From contig JACATO010000095.1 in assembly GCA_018389105.1 (NCBI GenBank), positions 1,361,501 to 1,425,500 on the forward strand: a DNA stretch of 64,000 bases. Direction: 5' to 3'. Both the position numbers and the translations under genes were made by a program. Positions 13,218 through 25,100 of the stretch are shown here, one piece after another. Every line of letters begins with the position of its first letter. Position 1 is the stretch's first letter. This DNA is from Nautilus pompilius (taxonomy: Eukaryota > Mollusca > Cephalopoda > Nautilida > Nautilidae). The notes beneath the pieces are model-generated. The model did not search any database. It saw only the letters and a program-made list of their open reading frames with translations, and was not told the DNA's origin.

Positions 13218-16200
13218 TACATTAGGCTAGTTAAGCCGTCGGGCAGTTATTTATTAATTTCGTGATTTTCCAAAACTGAGTTGCCAAAGTTCAGACGGTG
13301 CTATGGTCGTCTTTAAGGCGGTACGACTGGGAAGCCGCGATGTCGTAGCCCTGCTGGGGATATCAAACATTCAGACAGACAAACGAACGAAGAAACTCTT
13401 CGGATGCGGTCCGATATGTTAGGAAAAAAGTAAGACATTCCAGCGATCTACTCCATCGCGAGCAGACGACGGGCGCCCGCTCTGGCTGTACACCTTTCAA
13501 AAATTTTAAAGGAAATTGAATGCGAATTCGTCTTTAAGAAGAAGAAGAAGAAAAAAACCGGAGCATCTTTGTCTACCAGTCAGCTTTAATAATATTTGCC
13601 ATTGTTAAATTCACGCGCTGCGCCGCCTTGCGGTGTCGGTGGCGCCCCGATACGTTCCGCCAGACTGAGAGTGGGTGGGCGGGTCTGCGATCACCAACGA
13701 TCGCCTTGTCGCTCATTTCCCCATGAACACTTCCCTCTTTTTTTCCCCGTTATTTTCAGCCACCTTAACCCTTTCCACCCTTTTCATCGCCACGGCCTAG
13801 CGCGGGGGGGGGGGTTGTCTGCACCTCCTGCGCTTTCTTCTTTGTTCTTGTTTTGTAATCCATCAGGGATTAAGTGAAGCGAGACCCCCGGCCGAATACA
13901 CCCTTCACCAACCAGTCCGTCCACCCCGCCGCCGCGACAGGCGGACGGCGAAGAGTAAACGAAACCCGCAGCTGCTGAAAACGGATGTTTATCAATCTAT
14001 AATCAGCCGGTTACCGCAACCAACGGGCAGAACCCGAGACAGGCCCCTGAAACAGCAGATTATCAGAGTTTTAAAAGGTTCGTCGTGTAATGGTTAGCCC
14101 GAGAAGCCGATACGACACGGCCACGGCTCTACGTCAGCAGCCCAGTGGCACCGATATCTCTCTTTCAACCGCGCGGGGCGCTGACAGACAGGTCACGTGG
14201 CCAACTGACCGGTCGAGAGCATGGGAATAAAGTGGTGCGCTGGTGATCGTTTCGAGGGAAGACCACTGATGGCGAGGACAGACGTCTTGGGGCCTGACGG
14301 AACCACGTCTATGCCAAGTGTATTACTGCCAGCTAGAATTATTATAATTTTTTTTAAAAAAATCGTTTATTAACTTTTTGATTTCTGTAAAATCTCATCT
14401 ATTTTTCCGCGGTGTCTTCCTGATTTAGGCCATCGACCGGTGATCGATAGTTTCGAGAGAAAGTAGCGCCGTGAGCGCCAGGGAGGCCGGCCTCATATAA
14501 GCCAGGACGACTTCCTGTGCAAACAGGAAGCGATTGCGGTGAAGTTCACGCAGAGGGAAGCCATTAGAGCCGGCATACAACAAGAACTCCTCGATGGCGA
14601 ATGTTTTGGAGCGGGCGTTCAAACGAAACCCAGCCGGACACCATCACGACAATGCTATTTGAAACCAGGTTTTGCTTCAGTGTGCCTAGTTCTTAAAAAC
14701 TAACTACTTAGCATCGCGATCTTAAAGCACTATTCCAATAGCCATCCATCATTGCCGGGAATCTCTTCCCATTTCTTTACAATTCTGTTACCAAAAAACA
14801 GTTTATCTCGACGCCATGCCCACCGCCATTTTAGCCAGTCTGCGTTAATAGCCCTGGTACATAAAAGAAAGGAAGAGCTGCTGCGTCCTAAGCAGATGTG
14901 TTAATATAAATATTAGATAACCTTTTTGTTGTTGCGCACGGAAATCGGAATAATAAATTAGCACGAACTCTTTTCATTGGTGTCCAAGATGAGGTGAGAA
15001 TACACCAAAATAGCAGTTTTCTTCCCCCGCTCCATCTCTTCTTAATTTCACGAAAACATTGAATGGACCATTATTCCTCGGGCTCCTTCAAGACATTGTA
15101 ACTATTACCAGCTTCCAAAAATACGCTGACACAAACTTAAATTAAAAATGAAATAAGACGAAAAGAGAACAGCAGCAACAGCAGGTTATCGATTACCCCT
15201 TTTCACCAACGGTCGGAGTAAAGGGAAGCTCCAACATTTGGAGAGCTGCATTTCTCCGTCTCTTCTGGTCTTCCGGTATCGATGATGATTCGCGCGATCG
15301 TGGATTCCGTTCATTTGTCAGATAAAGACGGTGACTCTCATCGGATCTCTCTCAACTTCCCGGCCAAACAGCCTTCTGAGAAGAGTACACGGAGTCGGCC
15401 GGCTTCCCGTAGGCAAATCCCCGCCGTCTCGCCCACAGAACGGTTTATCCTGACAGGGTCCAGCTAAGACGGCAAATTCAAAGCGCACTAGGGGATTCTT
15501 CGTTAGCCGGGTTCGCTAAGGTCCCGTTCACCAATCACGCATACACCGTCGGCCGATTTCACTGAGATCTTACACCCAAAGCTTTCTACCTGGCGATAAT
15601 CAGGAGCAGGTCGTTAGTTCAGCTCTTCCGGAATCAACTCTAGCGTTTTACTTATTCTTTGTAGCGCCACTTAATTCCTTAGAGTTCCCTTATTTACGTA
15701 GTTTTGAATACAACATATTCTGTCCAGTCATTCACATATACTATATCTTTTTTTAAAAAGCTATTTACCTTGTGTTACCTTTTTAAGGTATTCAAAGTAT
15801 CCAGTTAAGACGACAGTAGGCAGATATTGTTGAGAGTTTCCTTTAAATCCAGTGTCAAATTAGGACATTACTTGTCATCCCTATTGCAGACAGGTCTCGT
15901 GTAGTTTACTTCATTAAATGTCTGGGCTGTGGTGCTGCACACGCACACTGGCAAGACCACCCAACATATCTGCCCCTCACCTGTCTGGACGGTTGGACTC
16001 TGCCTTAATTAAACAGATTAAGAGCAGATGAAATCAGAATTTGGGCCAGGTTCTGTGCTGATTCGAAAGTTAAAAATTATGGAATCCTTTATTGTTAGAC
16101 ATATTAAAAACGCGTGAACCTTATTCTTTTTACCCGAATACCTGTTTCTCCTTAACTATGGTACTCATTTGCATACTTACCATTTGTACATCGTCTGTAT

Positions 16201-16435
16201 CGTGTATCCTGCCAGACTGATAGCGGGTTTTCCTTTTTTTTGATGAGTTTGTTCTTCTGTTCAAAGTGGATGAGGTCGCATCTAAAAGTTGCAACTGTAC
16301 TCAAAGTTTACTTTCTCCGCTAAACGTTTACAAGTGGAACGCACTATTTATTCCGGTATTCTTGGAGAAATAGCATCAGTCTCTGCAGCCTCATCGGAGT
16401 TAAACAACATCACTTTGTTCATTTAAAGCTGATTA
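13218..16435. other. Unique non-coding stretch, GC-rich in part
   Basis: About 3.2 kb. The part from about 13,440 to 14,290 is GC- and CpG-rich with a G run near 13,804. One exon-like minus-strand frame (14,425-14,622) is listed separately. A 61-codon plus-strand frame at 15,282-15,467 is unrecognised. No element ends were found before the transposon at 16,436. Confidence 0.5.
14425..14622 (-). CDS. Exon-like open frame, family not recognised
   Basis: A minus-strand frame of 65 codons ends in TAA. Codons use mostly C or G in the third position, and the peptide (NARSKTFAIEEFLL, then NGFPLRELHRNRFLF, then AQEVVLAYMRPASLAL) is balanced in composition. The only in-frame start is a TTG, and an in-frame TGA lies about 30 bases upstream, so a splice acceptor would be needed; none is obvious. 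The local DNA is GC-rich, which weakens the codon-bias argument. It could be a chance frame. Confidence 0.2.
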   Translation of the reverse strand: MNARSKTFAIEEFLLYAGSNGFPLRELHRNRFLFAQEVVLAYMRPASLALTALLSLETIDHRSMA

Positions 16436-16448
16436 CACTGGTCAACAA
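16436..16448 (+). repeat. Left terminal inverted repeat of the CACTG-ended element
   Basis: CACTGGTCAACAA, preceded by TTA. It pairs perfectly with the right end. Looser inverted similarity continues for roughly 120 bp inward. Confidence 0.8.
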
Positions 16449-16855
16449 GTATTTTTCATCAAGCATATGTCAAGGTGTACTTAGTGTAGTTTTTAATGCT
16501 GATTTCAAATATACAATTAGTTTTTTGACATCACGTACAGTTTTCAAGATGAGAAAGTTTTTTGGTTGTAGCTCATGCATTATATAGAAATTCCAATTAA
16601 TGATGCGTATGCATGTATTTCATTTACATCATGGAAACAAACCTTTAAAATAAACTACATTATTCATTGCTGCATAGTTCAGATGCAATATTTCGTCATC
16701 TTAAATTAACCAATCAAGTTTTGTCTGATGAAATAGGTATTCAAAATCTCAAATTGTCCAGTCATAATTGGTCTGATGAAATATTTCATCATCTCAAATT
16801 CAATATAAGTATAACTGTTTGTATCTATTTCCTTACTTGTTTTACAGTGTTAACA

Positions 16856-17698
16856 ATGTCAAGACAGTGTAGAAATCCTCCTGATGTGTTTTGTTATGTC
16901 TGACTTTCACTTCATGCCATTGCCTATGAAAGATACTCATGGAAAATATATAGAGATTTAAAAGTCATTGGAATGTTAATGGGAATGCAGTCAGCTTTCA
17001 CAAAATACTGTTGTTTCTTGTGTCTATGGGATAGTCGGGCAACTGACAGACATTATTTGGAATCAAACTGGCAGACAAGAACATCATACCAGCCAGGACT
17101 GTCTAGCGTCAAGAATACACCTCTTGTAGATCCATGTAATGTCCTATTGCCTCCTTTGCACATAAAGCTTGGACTGATGAAACAGTTTGTAAAGACACTA
17201 GGAAGAGAAATGCCAGAGGGTTTGAGTATATTGTAGAAAAGTTTCCCAAAATCACACAGGCGAAGTTGAAAGAGGGTATCTTTTGTCGAACCCCAAATTA
17301 GAGAAGTACTCAAAGATGTCAACTTCAAGACAACACTGGATGAACTGGAACTGCCTGCCTGGAATGCTTTCAATTGGATCTGTGAGAATTTCTTGGGCAA
17401 CAAGAAGGCAATGGACTACAAGGATGGCATCAAGAATCTTCTGAAATGTTATTCAGCAATGGGTTGTCGCATGTCACTGAAAGTTCACTTCTTGGACTCC
17501 CATCTGGATTTCTTCGCAGATAACCTTGGAGCAGTGTCTGATGAACATGGTGAAAGATTTCACCAGGACATTAGTGCTGTGGAGAAACGGTACCAAGGCT
17601 TCTGGAATGACAGTATGCTGGCTGACTACTGCTGGACACTTTACCGTGATCAACCAGATCAGGAACACCGCAGGAAATACGAATCACAATGTTTGTAA
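16856..17698 (+). pseudogene. Broken gene of a multi-copy animal protein family inside the transposon
   Basis: Reading plus-strand frames in order gives three pieces. The first is a start MSRQCRNPPDVFCYV at 16,856-16,903. The second, from about 16,914 to 17,236, has SWKIYRDLKVIGML, FTKYCCFLCLWDSRA and LLPPLHIKLGLMKQFVK. The third, to 17,698, has ELPAWNAFNWICENFLGN, GCRMSLKVHFLDSHLDFF, GAVSDEHGERFHQDI and MLADYCWTLYRDQP. From memory this order matches uncharacterised proteins present in many copies in arthropods, cnidarians and molluscs. Those carry an N-terminal FCYVC-type zinc-finger part, a long middle and this C-terminal block. Here the middle is largely missing and the frame shifts at least once around 17,210-17,300, so the gene is broken. 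A polypyrimidine stretch ending in TTTTACAG just before the ATG could be a splice acceptor. The function of the family is unknown to me. Its place between CACTG ends suggests it is the element's own protein. Confidence 0.7.
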
Positions 17699-17788
17699 CT
17701 CTGTTGTTCTAACTTTGTCTGTTTTGTTTGTCTGACGCATTTTTTGTGTATTCACTCTTTGTAGAATGATAGTGATGATTTTTAACTC

Positions 17789-17794
17789 AATAAA
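17789..17794 (+). terminator. Poly(A) signal AATAAA downstream of the transposon gene
   Basis: AATAAA lies about 90 bp after the stop codon of the element's gene and inside the element, where a transposon transcript would be expected to end. Confidence 0.45.
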
Positions 17795-17992
17795 CTCTTT
17801 TACTTTCTAAAAATAATATGTCCTTATTTATTACGTTAATGATTTCATATATACAAATATGTAAATATTTGCATGTATCTACTGAAAAACTGATACGTGC
17901 TGCATACAAATGGAGTGAAATTTTGAAATCAGCATGAAAAATTAGTCTAAAAAAGTTGGTTTGTATTCATAATGAGTATAATACATTTAATT

Positions 17993-18005
17993 TTGTTGAC
18001 CAGTG
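17993..18005 (-). repeat. Right terminal inverted repeat of the CACTG-ended element
   Basis: TTGTTGACCAGTG, the exact reverse complement of the left end, is followed by TTA at 18,006-18,008. Confidence 0.8.
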
Positions 18006-18008
18006 TTA

Positions 18009-21000
18009 TGTTTGTTGGTAACGACTGTGGCATTGGTGGGCTCTTCGCACTCCCGCTTCACTTCCGGTGTTGGTTTTTGAGGTTTAAATGCCAAAAAAAA
18101 TAGCTACTTAGAATTTCAACTCCGCGCCACTGTGGACCGTCAATTTGTCAGTTCCCTCAGCACATTTCCACCTGCATCCATCATATCTCAAGTAAGAAAC
18201 CCAGAAAAACTGGTTCTGTATTAAAACCTCAAATTTCTACACGAATATGATTTTGTTTTATTTGTTCTTCTTTAATGAGATGAAATTAGATTGGAGTTCT
18301 TCGCAGAAAACCGGGTTTTTTTACCGTTTATTACCTTAATTGCTTTCCGAAACGCACCTGTAATATTTAATCATCACCCCAGATTACAGACTGTCAGTCC
18401 GTAAGATGTAAGGAGGCTGTTTTCGGTTGTGAATTAACTAAAGTCGGGAGAATCTTTCGAGAAATACCAAGAAGCATAACTCGTGGCGGCTTCGTCTGTA
18501 ATTACGCGACTTGTCATGTGACACAGAGATGCAGCTCTTTGTGACTTCACGGAAAGTTCGGAACTCGTTTGTGTTGTAACATTTTCTTTTTTTTTAAAAA
18601 AAAAAAAGCTACATCATAAATTATTGATTTTTTAATAAGTAGTCGCTCGGCTCGATGCAGAGTTTAATTTAGAAATATCAAAAAATGTTTGTGTAAAATA
18701 CGGCGGCCAATGTGAACAGCTTCAAAGGGCCGACGAGATCCCTTAAAAATTTGAATTCCTCTCTCTCCCTCACTTTCTCTTTTTGGCATTCGGTGGTAAA
18801 ACGTAAACCATCAATCACTAGTCGTCAAGTCGGCCATTCGATTTTTAAGTTTTGGTCAGCATATTTGAAGCAGAGCCCGGGAAAGAATTGGTGAGATCCA
18901 TAAAAGGTCAGGTGACATGCAAATATGTTTCCCTAATAGTACGTGCTTCCAGTCAGCTGCAGTAGATGTTCATTCTAAGTATTTAACCAGTTATCTGACT
19001 CCAGACTTCTGATAGTGGTGGGATACCAGTCGTATATAATCCGTGGGTAGGTACTGGCTATGATGCGGAAGTCGGCACCGAGAGTGATCTGTCTGCGGGC
19101 CGGCGGAAGGAGACTTGGTACTAATCGTTATGCTGTTTATTCTACACGAACTCAAAGTTGTTTTCGTTTCTCTAAAGGGGAATAACAAGGAACATTATTA
19201 CAGTATTCTTTAGATATCCTCGCAATAAAGGGGTCGCTTGTAGAATGGCGCCGGGCGGTCGGACAGTTGAGGCGAATTCCAAATGTTTCGGTCATCAGCT
19301 GTCATCGTCAGGACCGGCAATGCTAACGATAGTACCGGAAGGTGTCGTCCCCGCTTATGACGAACTGCTGACTGGTCTAATGGATCGCCAGTCGACACGT
19401 ACAACAACGTTCGGTGGCGGTCGTGGGAGGGGGAAGAGCAGAATTTGCCCACTTGAGCAAAACCTCAGGTACCTACTTGATCACTTTTTAATTAGCATCA
19501 TTAATATACCCGGTTTTCATTGTTGGTTAAGGATCCAAGGACAGCAACTGATGCAATGCAATGTATTACATACTACAGTATGTTATACTTTGCTAACTCT
19601 AAGATGCTGTTATAATACACTATAGTAATAGCGCCTGCTCCCTATAACTGCATTCTAATTTCGTAGATCGGAATTATTAATAACTTATCTTTTTCTTAAT
19701 TGATTTCCATTCGCCCCCATACAATCTGAAATAATTCAAATTTAATTTTAATGTTTTCTTACCGCAGAAATGCATTATATATGAAAAGATTTCTCCAACA
19801 ATAAGCCCATGATCTTAATAAGATGATTTTATAAAAGACGACTTATTTGAAGTCCTAATATAAACCGTGAAAGGGAACAGCGCCTGGGGTCATCTGTATA
19901 AAGGCTGCGCACATCAAGGAAGAATTTTAAAAGAGGAAACGAGAATAAAAGAGAATGAGAGACAAAGGATGAAGGCCTTATAGACAAAGATTTTTTAAAA
20001 AAAAAAAAAAAAAGCAAAAAGGAAACCGAAAGAAAATGGTTGACAGAGAAAACAAAAATCAATCATCTATACCGACAGCGGAGAGACGATTGTGTTGCGA
20101 AAACTCTGACTTACGCATTAATGGAGCTTCTGATATTCAACTGATTTCAGATATCACCAGATGAGTTCTTCTCGCTTTATTCCTACTACAATCTTTCTGT
20201 ATCTTCAATTGGTTTTAAATCATCTTTGTCAGTATAAGAACGGGAAGATGCTGGCGGTGTCTTCACGAAGCTATGGGATGGGTTAGTTTCGGCATTCCCT
20301 CAACTCTGCTGGGAGTAACACAACTAACAGATGGGCGTAGGTTTCGCCAGACTTCCCCCTGTCCCCGCTATCAGGGATTAGCTCTGTCGCTGGCCCGGTT
20401 TCTTGGATGCCATTACCTGGCCAACACTTCAGCACATCGCGTCAGCCGGGCATCTGCCCAATCAGAAGCTAAACATGGCGGGTCGATGGTGTTGACCCTA
20501 ACACTGAACGTAACTGATGTGGTGCGAATTGGCTTTTTCACTTTTTCTTTACGCTGCTCAGGATCGATGGCCATGCATGATCTAACACTGACGACACCTC
20601 CGGCTGGTCTGTCTTCTGATTTCTCTTTTCCTGGGCCTCTTTGTCGCGCCATTCTCTTTCTCACCACAGCCGCGAGCGACGGAGCAAACCTCACGTAGGT
20701 CTTCTTTTACAGCCAGATGCGCCAACTGATTGCTTAATGTTACAGCGGCTGCGCGACTGACTCTGATTCTTCCCGGAGCTGGCTCACGTACTTAGAAGTA
20801 CTAAGGACATCTGAGCCGGAGAGTGAGTCGTCCACAAAAATGCAAACCTTCTAACGTCGTCATCACCACCACCACCAACATCATCATCATCTCCGGGAAG
20901 ATGCTGCATCGTCGTTCAGTTCGCCTGTTTGTTAAGGCGGCTGGTAACCCTAACCCTTCCCACTCACAGAGATGTCTTAAACCCTGACGTCGCTTCCAGC

Positions 21001-21344
21001 CATGCCCAGGTAACTGGCTTTGTCAGCGAGACTGATGTCCCTCGCTCCCTAGTTAGCTCCCAAGTCAGATTACCTTATTAATGCTCTTCTTCTTTTTTAA
21101 AAAATAATCTTTAATTAAACGTTTGTTGTTTGATCTATTCCTGATTGAACTTGTCCATATTCGTTGCTCTTTGATTTTTTATGGATTTTTCTTCTTTTCC
21201 ACCTGCTTATTTAGTTTAATTGCTTATTACTTAGCTCTTGGATGATTTTATTTCATTGTATGATGTTTCAATTTTAATTTGCTCTATAAATAAACAGCTT
21301 AATTAATACTGTACTTATTACCTTTTATTGTCTTAAGGGGTCTT
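18009..21344. other. Unique non-coding stretch
   Basis: About 3.3 kb. Includes facing T and A runs near 18,590-18,607, an A run near 19,997, moderately GC-rich DNA at 20,270-20,700, and a CAT/CAC triplet run near 20,868-20,892. The 126- and 141-codon plus-strand frames at 19,245 and 20,273 have no recognisable domain and opposing frames of similar length, so I do not call them genes. A short TAACCCTAACCC-like string near 20,944 is too short to be an internal telomere repeat. Confidence 0.5.
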
Positions 21345-21600
21345 AGAGGTAGCGCAATAGGCTTTCCATGCTGGCAGAGGAGATCCAGTTCCCTTTGGGC
21401 GCGAACCCCTTTTTAGTGGCTTGTTATCCACGTGGCCCTTCTCGGTTTAATGTGCCTGCTCGTATAAATGGGTTTCTCTCGAATACTCTGGTTTATTCTC
21501 ATTTCTAATCAGAGCTCTAACTGGGAAGTTTTCCTTGATGTAGATGAGTGATCGGTGCATTTGGGGAGATCCAGAGATCCAGTGGTCCCGTGTCTTATGG
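21345..21600 (+). mobile_element. Old tRNA-derived SINE
   Basis: The head has an RNA polymerase III A box (TAGCGCAATAGG, about 21,350-21,361) and a weaker B box (AGATCCAGTTCCC, about 21,381-21,393) at tRNA spacing. After a divergent linker comes ATGGGTTTCTCTCGAATAC, then CTGGTTTATTCTCATTTC, at 21,468-21,506. This aligns with the same segment of the SINE at 49.3 kb, as does the following GGAAGTTTTCCTTGATGTAG-like segment. The two elements are therefore diverged members of one family. The 3' end is not clear. Confidence 0.6.
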
Positions 21601-22170
21601 TCCTAAGGGATGAATATTAACCGGAAGTACCACCACCCCTCACATTAACATCTCATCGAGATTTCTCAAATTGTGGATGGTTCCCTAAAAATTTATGACT
21701 GGACAGTAGGAAGATGCAACCCCCCACCTCCGATATTCTTTCCATTCGCGGATTTTTTTTTTGTTTGTTTGCCTTTTCTTGTTAATTCTTTTGATCAAGT
21801 AATCGACGTCTTACAATGTTTCTATTTACTAGCTCAGTGCCTTCTTTACAGCCGCTACTATCTTCGTCAGAATTTGAAATAACCAGTATTATCCATGATC
21901 ATCATTTCGGGTCGTCGAAGAAGAAAAATCATCCATAAACCTATTCGCTGCGACTTCGCCGATTGTGCCGGACACAGCAACACGAGACGGGATAGTGTGG
22001 AACCTCTTTTCTTAAAAGGGTTAAGGGCTTTTCTTTATTTTCGGTAAAACAACAACAAAAAAGAAAAAAAAGCGATCTACAAGTAAATTATAGGATTAAA
22101 GCTTAACCGAGTCCGAGTCCTCTCCTCTCGCCGCTCTCTTGTCTATGCATGTGATGTAGCCAGGTGTTCG
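21601..22170. other. Unique non-coding stretch
   Basis: About 570 bp, with nothing recognised. Confidence 0.5.
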
Positions 22171-22191
22171 CTCTCTCTCTCTCTCTCTCTC
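22171..22191. repeat. (CT)n microsatellite
   Basis: About ten CT dinucleotides. Confidence 0.9.
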
Positions 22192-25100
22192 CGAGCGACA
22201 CTCGATCAGCCGTCAGAGTAATGGAGCGCGCGGGAGAAGACGTCAGATGGTCGTTATTAGATTATCGGCCCTTCTTACGGCGAGAAGAGAGAGAGAGCGA
22301 GAGAAGAAATTAGCAAAAGTCTCGGGGTCCCGACCACGCATGAACCCGTCCGTGCAGCGGGACTACAATCGAATTGACCGGCGCGGTCAAATATCACCGA
22401 CAGCGCAGCCTCGTTCGGGCGTACGGACTTATTTCTTTGGCTTCGCGCCCACCGGTCAGCGGCAATCTTCACAGATGAGTTCCTTCCGCGTCATGGTTCA
22501 CCGGAGTCAGACTGTATGTCTTCGAGGAGAAGAAAGATTAACTTTGTTAATGGCACTGTCTTCCTTCTTGGCACTGCGTGAGAAAATTACAATATGGCAG
22601 GAGGAGGAGGTGGGGGGAGCACAGTCCGGACGATGGAATGCTTCAGCCTCGTTTCGGAAACCGTTGCGCCAGAGCCAGAATATAAGATGACCGGGCGAGA
22701 ATCGCTGATAGACTGCCACAAAGAAAAACATTACGATAGGTACACAGCGTGTTGCGTTTAACAGACTCGCATTTCCCGATGCTTTAGAAAGACCCGGATC
22801 TTTCTAGAAGTTTTTATTCCCCCCTTTGTTTTCCAGAGTGGCCAACTATCGGTGACCCCCGGGTGTGGCCGTGCGGTCCGTCTGCCGGAGATGGCGGACT
22901 ACCATTCTTGACGACGGTCGTTCTGCGCTCCGGCAGCAGACGAAAACCGGTCTCCACTTTATCTTCAATGGCTGCATTAAAGAAGAGAAAGACAATGTTT
23001 GCATGGTGTCGTGTAAATATCGCATACAAGTTGTCACTCGGTTCTTGTGTGTGTGTGTCTCGTCACGTCCGTAAAGTAGGCGGCCATTTTGGCTTTGCTA
23101 CAAATATCCCACAAGATGAAAGCGAGGAGCTGAGTAATGTCGGTTATCGCTTCGCCCCATAAAGGGGAAGGAAGCGGCAGCTGGCAAACAGAACTCTCAA
23201 AATGGAGCCTCCTTTAACCGGGATGATATCTCTAAACGCCTTTCACAAAAGGCCTCTTCTAGTTCCCTTGCTGTTGTTCCTCGCTTTGTTAGCTGATGGA
23301 CTTCAGCTGGGCTGCTAAATAATGAGAAGATCTTGCACAAAGGGTTGATGATGACAGCAAAATCTGCGGACCAAGGACTGTTTTTTGTTGTGTTGTTGTT
23401 GTTGTTGTTGTTTTTTCCTCATGGCTGCCGGGCGGCGCTTTGTCTGCTGTTCATAAATTATTGATAAAGCTTCCGGCTGAAGTAGCATGTAAAACACAAA
23501 CTCTCCTTCGCCACTTCTGTTCTGCTTCATGTTTTAGACTGCGCCGTAACCATGCATAATTAGCAAGAAAAAATAGTTTAAACGCGGAATACTTCCATTC
23601 AGCTACTTGTTGGACGTAAATCATGTAACTGAGAGAGAGCGAGAGAGGGGGGAGATGGTCAGTACAGCAGCCAGTACATGCTACTCGGCATCCGTTGGAT
23701 CATCATATAGATCCATTAGGCTGAACCAGCGCAACACCGTAAAAAATAAATTAGAAGTTAATAATCTCATGTACAAACTCCTGTGGTCACAGATTTTCAT
23801 GATTTGTGCTCGCGACTACGGTTCCCGCCACCTTACAGTTGACAAATCTGTAGCCATGATTTTTACGGCCAATTTCCGAACAAGAATTAGTCTACAACAC
23901 CGCCAGTCGCTGCCGCCTCTGTTTCGCTCCGTTCCGGGGCTACGTTAGAATTTTGGGAATGCGCATCGCCGCAGTCGCGGAAAAACTCCGTTACACAATA
24001 AATTCATTTTTTAACTTCGCAATATATATATCATCTCGAGTATACTGCAGTGAGAAGCATCAGTGCCATCTGGTGTGGTTGTGAGCAGACCTTTGAAAAA
24101 GTGCGTACAAAACTACTCGGCCAAGAAAGATAACTCAGAATTCTTAAAGCAAATGGTGTGGTTAAGTCATTTCAATGAGTCTCACATTATAACCTACTGA
24201 AGATAGGCTTCAGAGTAAACGGTACAGCACCAGAATTTTAGAAACTTGACGCAGCCCAGATGTCTCTGTGCGTAGCCAAGGAAACTGCAGGACACATAAG
24301 ATATTAGACACACATCGCTTTAGCGAAACACAGATGGCAAAATACTAGAATAAAATACGTGCACATTTAGCAGAAAGTGATTTCCCTTTTACTTTTCGCA
24401 TAAGTGAAGTCAAATATATCGATGTCACGATTTTTAAAGGCAATAACCCGATTTTGTGCGGTCCTCGCGCGGATTTTTCATGTTTCTGATGTATATGGTA
24501 TAGAACTCCTCAAAATTATTCGAGGAATTAAAGGATAACGTTTTAGTAAATCACAGGCTACTTGCGCCTCAGCGATTCTGGCGCCTACAATTCTCCAGAC
24601 TGCTTCCATTATCGAATCGCAGCGAAAAATCACCGGACCTAAACTAGTGATTGTACCGAAGGGAAACCACTCGAAGACTTGGCAACGCCTGGTTTCCGGG
24701 ATTGATTCCGCATGGCTGCCAGGTTCGGCTTCCATATCCGTAAAGTCCCGATATCGCATCCCGGCATAGTGTATACAGGGGTAGATTGGTGCTTCTTCGC
24801 ATTAACCTATTGCAGGCCCCCTCAGTAAAGAAAATCGCATCCATTCGTGTCATCATGGGTTGGGTCAAAGCGGGAAAACTAAAAAACACTACGTTCCAAG
24901 GTTGTATTTGGCGAGTTAATTTAAAACCGAATTTACTCTATTCCGTCCAACAGCCTTTTAAATGTTTTTTTTTCTTTTTTACAATTTTTATATATTTTTA
25001 AAACTGGACTTTTTCGTCGAATCTGTATTAAGTTTTATCAGAATTTAAAAAATGCAACACCAGATTATTGATAATAAATAGAAAAATTTAAGGGGAGAAA

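Larger units (their letters stand above)
16436..18005 (+). mobile_element. CACTA-type (CACTG-ended) DNA transposon, 1.57 kb
   Basis: Both ends carry the perfect 13-bp inverted repeat CACTGGTCAACAA (left at 16,436; right end at 18,005). The element is flanked by TTA at 16,433-16,435 and at 18,006-18,008, a 3-bp target duplication. Inside the ends, further inverted matches occur: ATGCTGATTTCAAA, then CACGTA followed by CAGTTTT, on each side. CACTR-type ends with a 3-bp duplication are the hallmarks of the CACTA/EnSpm part of the CMC superfamily. Inside lies a broken plus-strand gene for a multi-copy animal protein family. The element is short for an autonomous CACTA transposon, so it is probably an internally deleted copy. 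Confidence 0.72.

Noticed and set aside
14080-14160. tRNA-like GTAATGGTTAGCC start as a second tRNA gene or SINE
   Set aside because: An A-box-like word is present, but no B box or tail follows at the right spacing.
20940-20960. TAACCCTAACCC-like string as an internal telomere repeat
   Set aside because: Fewer than three units; chance is sufficient.
23600-23700. CRISPR-like or regularly spaced repeats anywhere in the window
   Set aside because: All tandem arrays are simple repeats or the TG/AG minisatellite; no spacer structure, and this is animal DNA.
24050-24300. Possible decayed transposase fragment
   Set aside because: A few words look coding-like, but no ordered motif of any family could be followed.
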